In this document: in pieces, positions 7,038-10,000 of the stretch
How positions within the stretch are numbered: the stretch's first letter is position 1
Layout of the letters: each line of letters opens with the position of its first letter
Origin: Asticcacaulis sp.
GTDB taxonomy: Bacteria > Pseudomonadota > Alphaproteobacteria > Caulobacterales > Caulobacteraceae
Assembly (NCBI RefSeq): GCF_020217185.1
Contig: NZ_JAIWNX010000234.1
Span: 1-10,000, forward strand
Length of the DNA stretch: 10,000 nucleotides
Reading direction: 5' to 3'
The notes under the pieces: generated by a model
Database searches by the model: none
Told to the model about the DNA's origin: nothing
The model's input: the letters and a program-made list of their open reading frames with translations, nothing else
Program-made: the position numbers and the translations under genes

Positions 7038-7529
7038 CTATTCGCGACGGCGCTGGCCGCCCGGATTGGTGTCTTCGTCGTTGGTAATCGTCTGGCGGCC
7101 GACATTGCCGAGGATCTGCTCCAGCGCTGTCAGTTCACGGCCGCGGGTCGGCGTCTTGTTGGGGTTCAGCGCGATGTCACGGCTATCGGCCAGCGACAGG
7201 GTCTTCACGTTTTTGACCGCCTGCGTCTCCTTGTCGAATTCGACGATGGTGACGCTGCGCGAGGTCAGGGTCGCGGGCTTATAAGTCATTTTCGAGGTCG
7301 TCTGCGTGATATAGTACCACACGCCGGGGTCGAAGGTGGCGACCTGAGACGGAGAGCCGAACTTGGTACGCACGCTGGTCTGCGTATCCTCACCCACCTT
7401 GATGTCGGTGGCGGGATTGGCTTCGATGGCGAGATAGCCCTGACGCGAAACGCTGGGGGCGCAGGCGCCAAGCGTGGAAGCGGCGGCGGCAACGGCGGCG
7501 AGAGCCAGAAGGGTGGACGGCTTGATCAT
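7038..7529 (-). CDS. bamE: BamE-like outer-membrane assembly lipoprotein (SmpA/OmlA domain)
   Basis: This is a 163-residue lipoprotein. The signal peptide MIKPSTLLALAAVAAAAS is followed by the lipobox L-G-A-C, with the acylated cysteine at residue 23. The mature protein then carries a SmpA/OmlA-type domain: IKVGEDTQTSVRTKFGSPSQ (43-62), WYYITQ (71-76) and the strand SVTIVEFDKETQAVKNV (92-108). BamE is an accessory member of the BAM complex that inserts beta-barrel proteins into the outer membrane; assignment to that role rests on family pattern. The frame stays open upstream to 7655, but the first 42 residues would bury the signal peptide and overlap the divergent gene, so I start at ATG 7529. 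The C-terminal tail (about 125-163) is polar and probably disordered. It is transcribed divergently from the chaperone gene at 7645 and ends at the terminator near 6984-7016. Confidence 0.85.
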   Translation of the reverse strand: MIKPSTLLALAAVAAAASTLGACAPSVSRQGYLAIEANPATDIKVGEDTQTSVRTKFGSPSQVATFDPGVWYYITQTTSKMTYKPATLTSRSVTIVEFDKETQAVKNVKTLSLADSRDIALNPNKTPTRGRELTALEQILGNVGRQTITNDEDTNPGGQRRRE

Positions 7530-7644
7530 CAGGTTCCGTTCGGGTTTGACCTTGGGTGCCAGACTGTTTAGTGCAATCTTGGGGCCGAATGAAGGCCATA
7601 AATATTCCGGCTTGGCAAGAACGCAAACGGAGACGGGGACGTAA

Positions 7645-8244
7645 ATGCTCGACAAATTCCTCAGCTCGCTCGGCGAAAGTCTGGGTTTGAAAAAGCCCAG
7701 CCCGACGCGCGTGGCCGGCGAAGCCCTTTATGCGGCGGCCGTGGCGCAGTCGCGTCAGGTCGTTTTCTATACCGATTACGGCGTGAAGGATGAGATTGGT
7801 GCGCGATTCGAGCTTCTGGTGCTGCATGTCGTCCTGCTGATCAACTGCCTGAAATCGGACGACGAACACTATCGCGAAACCTCTCAGGCCTTGTTCGATT
7901 CGCTGCTACTGGCACTGGACGATACGCTGCGCGAACAGGGGGTGGGCGACCTGACCGTGCCGAAAAAGATGAAAAAGCTCAGCCAGCAGGTCTATACGCG
8001 GCTGGTGCGCTGGAACGAAATCTGGGACGAGGCGGGCGCAGAGGACGCGACCGCCGCGCAGGCCGATTACCTGCTGCGCACCGTCTATGCCACGGATGAG
8101 GCGCCGGACCCGCAGGCCCCCCTGTGGGCGGCGGGCCTGAGCGCCTATATGAATGAGGTCCGCGTGCAGGTGCGCGCAGACAAATTGCTGGCCGGTGAGG
8201 TAAACTGGCCGGATGTAACGCGTTTAAATACCAAGGAGAACTGA
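7645..8244 (+). CDS. Ubiquinol-cytochrome c chaperone family protein (CBP3/UQCC1-like)
   Basis: This 199-residue protein matches the ubiquinol-cytochrome c chaperone domain, which in mitochondria (CBP3) helps cytochrome b synthesis and assembly of the bc1 complex. The bacterial role is less studied and is inferred. Family hallmarks are ALYAAAVAQSRQVVFYTDYG (27-46), GARFELLVLHVVLL (52-65), the LFDSLLLALDDTLREQGVGD block (83-102) and VPKKMKKL (105-112). There is no signal peptide, so the protein should be cytoplasmic or peripheral to the membrane. The start ATG 7645 is preceded by GGGGA (7635-7639). The 115-bp gap to bamE must carry both divergent promoters, but no convincing -35/-10 boxes stand out. 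The next gene follows after 3 nt, so they are co-transcribed. Confidence 0.9.
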   Translation: MLDKFLSSLGESLGLKKPSPTRVAGEALYAAAVAQSRQVVFYTDYGVKDEIGARFELLVLHVVLLINCLKSDDEHYRETSQALFDSLLLALDDTLREQGVGDLTVPKKMKKLSQQVYTRLVRWNEIWDEAGAEDATAAQADYLLRTVYATDEAPDPQAPLWAAGLSAYMNEVRVQVRADKLLAGEVNWPDVTRLNTKEN

Positions 8245-8247
8245 GCC

Positions 8248-8784
8248 ATGACCGAAGCCGATGCCCCGCTGTGGACGCACACTGTGCGCTTTGACGAGGC
8301 CTTTCGCGGGCTCGACCTGACCCTGATGGCCGATGAGGCGCGCCGCACGCTGATTGCCGAAAACTTCGGCATGATCGAATTGCACGACCTGACGGCAAAG
8401 GTCACGACGAAAGGCCGCAAATTGCCGGGCAGCGATGAGGTGATCGTTGACGTCGATCTGAGCGGTGAGGTGACGCAGGAATGCGGCGTGACGCTCGATC
8501 CCTTCCGTCACCCGATCGCGGCGCGCATCGACGTCGTGGTGGTGGCGCAGGCCCGCAAAAGCAAGGCCGACGACGAAGAGACGGAACTGAGCGTCGAAGA
8601 CCTTGATGTGCCCGATGTGGCCGTCAATGGTCAGATCGATGTCGGTCAATACGTCATCGAAGCGCTGGGTGAAGCCTATGATCCCTTTGCGCGCAAGCCC
8701 GGTGCCGTGTTCGAGGAACCGGATCAGCCCAAGGAGCCGTCGCCTTTCGCCGTGCTGTCGCGCCTGAAGGGCGATGACGCCTGA
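8248..8784 (+). CDS. YceD/DUF177 family protein
   Basis: This 178-residue acidic cytosolic protein belongs to the YceD/DUF177 family, implicated in accumulation of 23S rRNA and large-subunit biogenesis in other organisms. The family core is GEVTQECGVTLDPFRHPIAA (73-92). It keeps a single cysteine (C79), as is usual in alphaproteobacterial members, rather than the CxxC-type pair of others. The acidic segment DDEETELSVEDLD (108-120) is followed by the C-terminal signature YDPFARKPGAVFEE (144-157) and PSPFAVLSRLKG (165-176). AAGGAG (8233-8238) lies 9 nt before ATG 8248, and only 3 nt separate it from the chaperone gene. In many bacteria yceD precedes rpmF and plsX; here plsX follows but rpmF does not. 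Confidence 0.9.
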   Translation: MTEADAPLWTHTVRFDEAFRGLDLTLMADEARRTLIAENFGMIELHDLTAKVTTKGRKLPGSDEVIVDVDLSGEVTQECGVTLDPFRHPIAARIDVVVVAQARKSKADDEETELSVEDLDVPDVAVNGQIDVGQYVIEALGEAYDPFARKPGAVFEEPDQPKEPSPFAVLSRLKGDDA

Positions 8785-8933
8785 ACGGGCGATCTGAAAA
8801 AGCATCTTGATAAGTTCGGCGGGGGCGTTATCGTCCGCCGCCTCGGGGACTCGCTTTATTTCCACCTTCCGGCCGTGCGCTGGAGGGTCTATAAGGGCGG
8901 CCCTGGCACCTTTGTGAGGTCTTAGAGCGTCCC

Positions 8934-10000
8934 TTGTCTTCCCCTGATCCTATTTCGCCGTCCGAAACGCCTGTGGGAGGCATAGGCGTCGCCCCTGAGG
9001 GCACAGTTGTCATCGCAATCGATGCCATGGGCGGTGATCATGGCCCTCGTGTGACTGTGCCGGGTACGGCAGAAGCGCTGAAGCGCGACGGTTCGGGCCG
9101 GTTGCGCTTTCTGCTGCACGGTGATGAGGCGTTGATTGCGCCAGAACTGGCCAAATGTCCGGAACTGAAGGCCGTTGCCACCATTGTCCACACTGATCAG
9201 TCGGTGGCGATGGACGAAAAGCCGGCTCAGGCCCTGCGTCGCCGGACAACCAGCCTGTTTATGGCCATTTCATCGGTCAAAAACGGTGCGGCCCACGCGG
9301 TCGTCTCGGCAGGGAACACCGGCGCGCTGATGGCGCTGTCGAAGATGATCCTCAAGATGATTACCGAGGACCTTGAGCGTCCGCCGATTGCCTGTTCGTG
9401 GCCGAATGCCAAGGGCGGTATGGGAACGGTGCTCGATGTCGGGGCCAACGTGACCTCAGACGCCAATCAGCTGATCGAATTCGCCGTCATGGGCACGGCC
9501 TTCCACCGCGCCGTGCGCGGCAAGGAGAGACCCACGGTCGGCCTGCTGAATGTTGGCTCCGAGGACGTCAAAGGCCATGAAGAGGTGCGTGAGGCGCATC
9601 GTCTCCTGCGCGAAGGCGTGGACGGCATCAATTACTACGGGTTTGTCGAAGGCGACGATATCGGCAAGGGCACGGTGGACGTAGTCGTCACCGATGGCTT
9701 TACGGGCAATATCGCGCTGAAAACCGCCGAAGGCACCGCCAAGTTCGTCAAAAACCTGTTCAAGGACGCGCTGACCTCCTCATTGCTGTCCAAGCTGGGG
9801 GCGCTTCTCGCCGCGTCGGCGCTGCGGGCTATGGCCAAGACGGTCGATCCCGGCGCGGCCAATGGCGGCCCGCTTCTGGGGCTCAACGGTATCGTGGTCA
9901 AAAGCCACGGTGGGGCCGAGGCCTGGGCCTATTCCAATGCCGTGAGCGTCGCCATTTCGCTGGCCGCCAGTGCCTATGCGACGGACATCCGCAAGGCGCT
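8934..10000 (+). CDS. plsX: Phosphate acyltransferase PlsX (3' end beyond the window)
   Basis: PlsX makes acyl-phosphate from acyl-ACP, the first step of the PlsX/PlsY route to phosphatidic acid, at the inner face of the membrane. Motifs (numbered from TTG 8934) are VVIAIDAMGGDHGP (25-38), VSAGNTGALMAL (124-135), DVGANV, GLLNVGSED, VVTDGFTGNIALK (251-263) and NGGPLLGLNGIVVKSHG. About 356 codons are present, so only a short C-terminal piece should be missing. The frame is open from 8895. There is no ATG before the core motif; candidate starts are TTG 8934, with weak TAGAG at 8923-8927, and GTG 8973, which has no visible ribosome-binding site. I chose TTG, but the serine/proline-rich stretch between them has poor coding bias, so the start is uncertain. 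The 149 bp before it hold no gene, only a weak GGCGG/CCGCC stem (8818-8842). Confidence 0.93.
   Translation, partial: MSSPDPISPSETPVGGIGVAPEGTVVIAIDAMGGDHGPRVTVPGTAEALKRDGSGRLRFLLHGDEALIAPELAKCPELKAVATIVHTDQSVAMDEKPAQALRRRTTSLFMAISSVKNGAAHAVVSAGNTGALMALSKMILKMITEDLERPPIACSWPNAKGGMGTVLDVGANVTSDANQLIEFAVMGTAFHRAVRGKERPTVGLLNVGSEDVKGHEEVREAHRLLREGVDGINYYGFVEGDDIGKGTVDVVVTDGFTGNIALKTAEGTAKFVKNLFKDALTSSLLSKLGALLAASALRAMAKTVDPGAANGGPLLGLNGIVVKSHGGAEAWAYSNAVSVAISLAASAYATDIRKA

Noticed and set aside
7530..7655. N-terminal extension of the BamE-like gene to 7655
   Set aside because: It would place 42 residues before a clear lipoprotein signal peptide and overlap the start of the divergent chaperone gene. 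ATG 7529 fits the lipobox.

Overview
The window looks like a chromosomal segment from a GC-rich alphaproteobacterium, most likely of the order Caulobacterales (Caulobacter/Asticcacaulis-like). The support is the gene order (riboflavin genes with nusB and thiL; a CBP3-type chaperone, then a YceD/DUF177 gene, then plsX), the strongly GC-biased third codon positions, the K+-independent H+-pyrophosphatase, and an alphaproteobacterial-type CGCTCTAA palindromic repeat. The taxonomic assignment is an inference, as no rRNA is present. Most of the window is core housekeeping sequence. The accessory material is confined to intergenic spaces.

Region 1 (1-3367) is a plus-strand cluster: a RibBA-type protein with an apparently dead GTP-cyclohydrolase II half (RibBX type), lumazine synthase RibH, transcription antitermination factor NusB and thiamine-monophosphate kinase ThiL. 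ribH, nusB and thiL are tightly packed (8-nt overlap, then a 7-nt gap), so they are almost certainly co-transcribed. A palindromic repeat fills the space ahead of ribBX.

Region 2 (3368-6741) holds a small exported protein of unknown function and hppA, the membrane proton-pumping pyrophosphatase. It is bracketed by two copies of one ~118-bp inverted-repeat element, placed in opposite orientations (3418-3536 and 6507-6624). Each copy has arms of three 9-bp units and a 54-bp core. The 232-bp hppA upstream region carries three TTGCGGC boxes and mutually exclusive hairpins.

Region 3 (6742-7529) holds a small, comparatively AT-rich gene of the DUF7336 type. It converges on a minus-strand BamE-like outer-membrane lipoprotein gene, and a G/C-rich hairpin terminator lies between them.

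Region 4 (7645-10000), divergent from bamE, is a plus-strand set: a ubiquinol-cytochrome c chaperone (CBP3 type), a YceD/DUF177 protein, and plsX, which runs off the right edge. It joins respiratory-complex assembly, ribosome biogenesis and phospholipid synthesis.

I see no tRNA, rRNA, CRISPR, phage or transposase genes and no clear undescribed multi-gene system. The most noteworthy signals are the paired dispersed element and the degenerate RibA domain.
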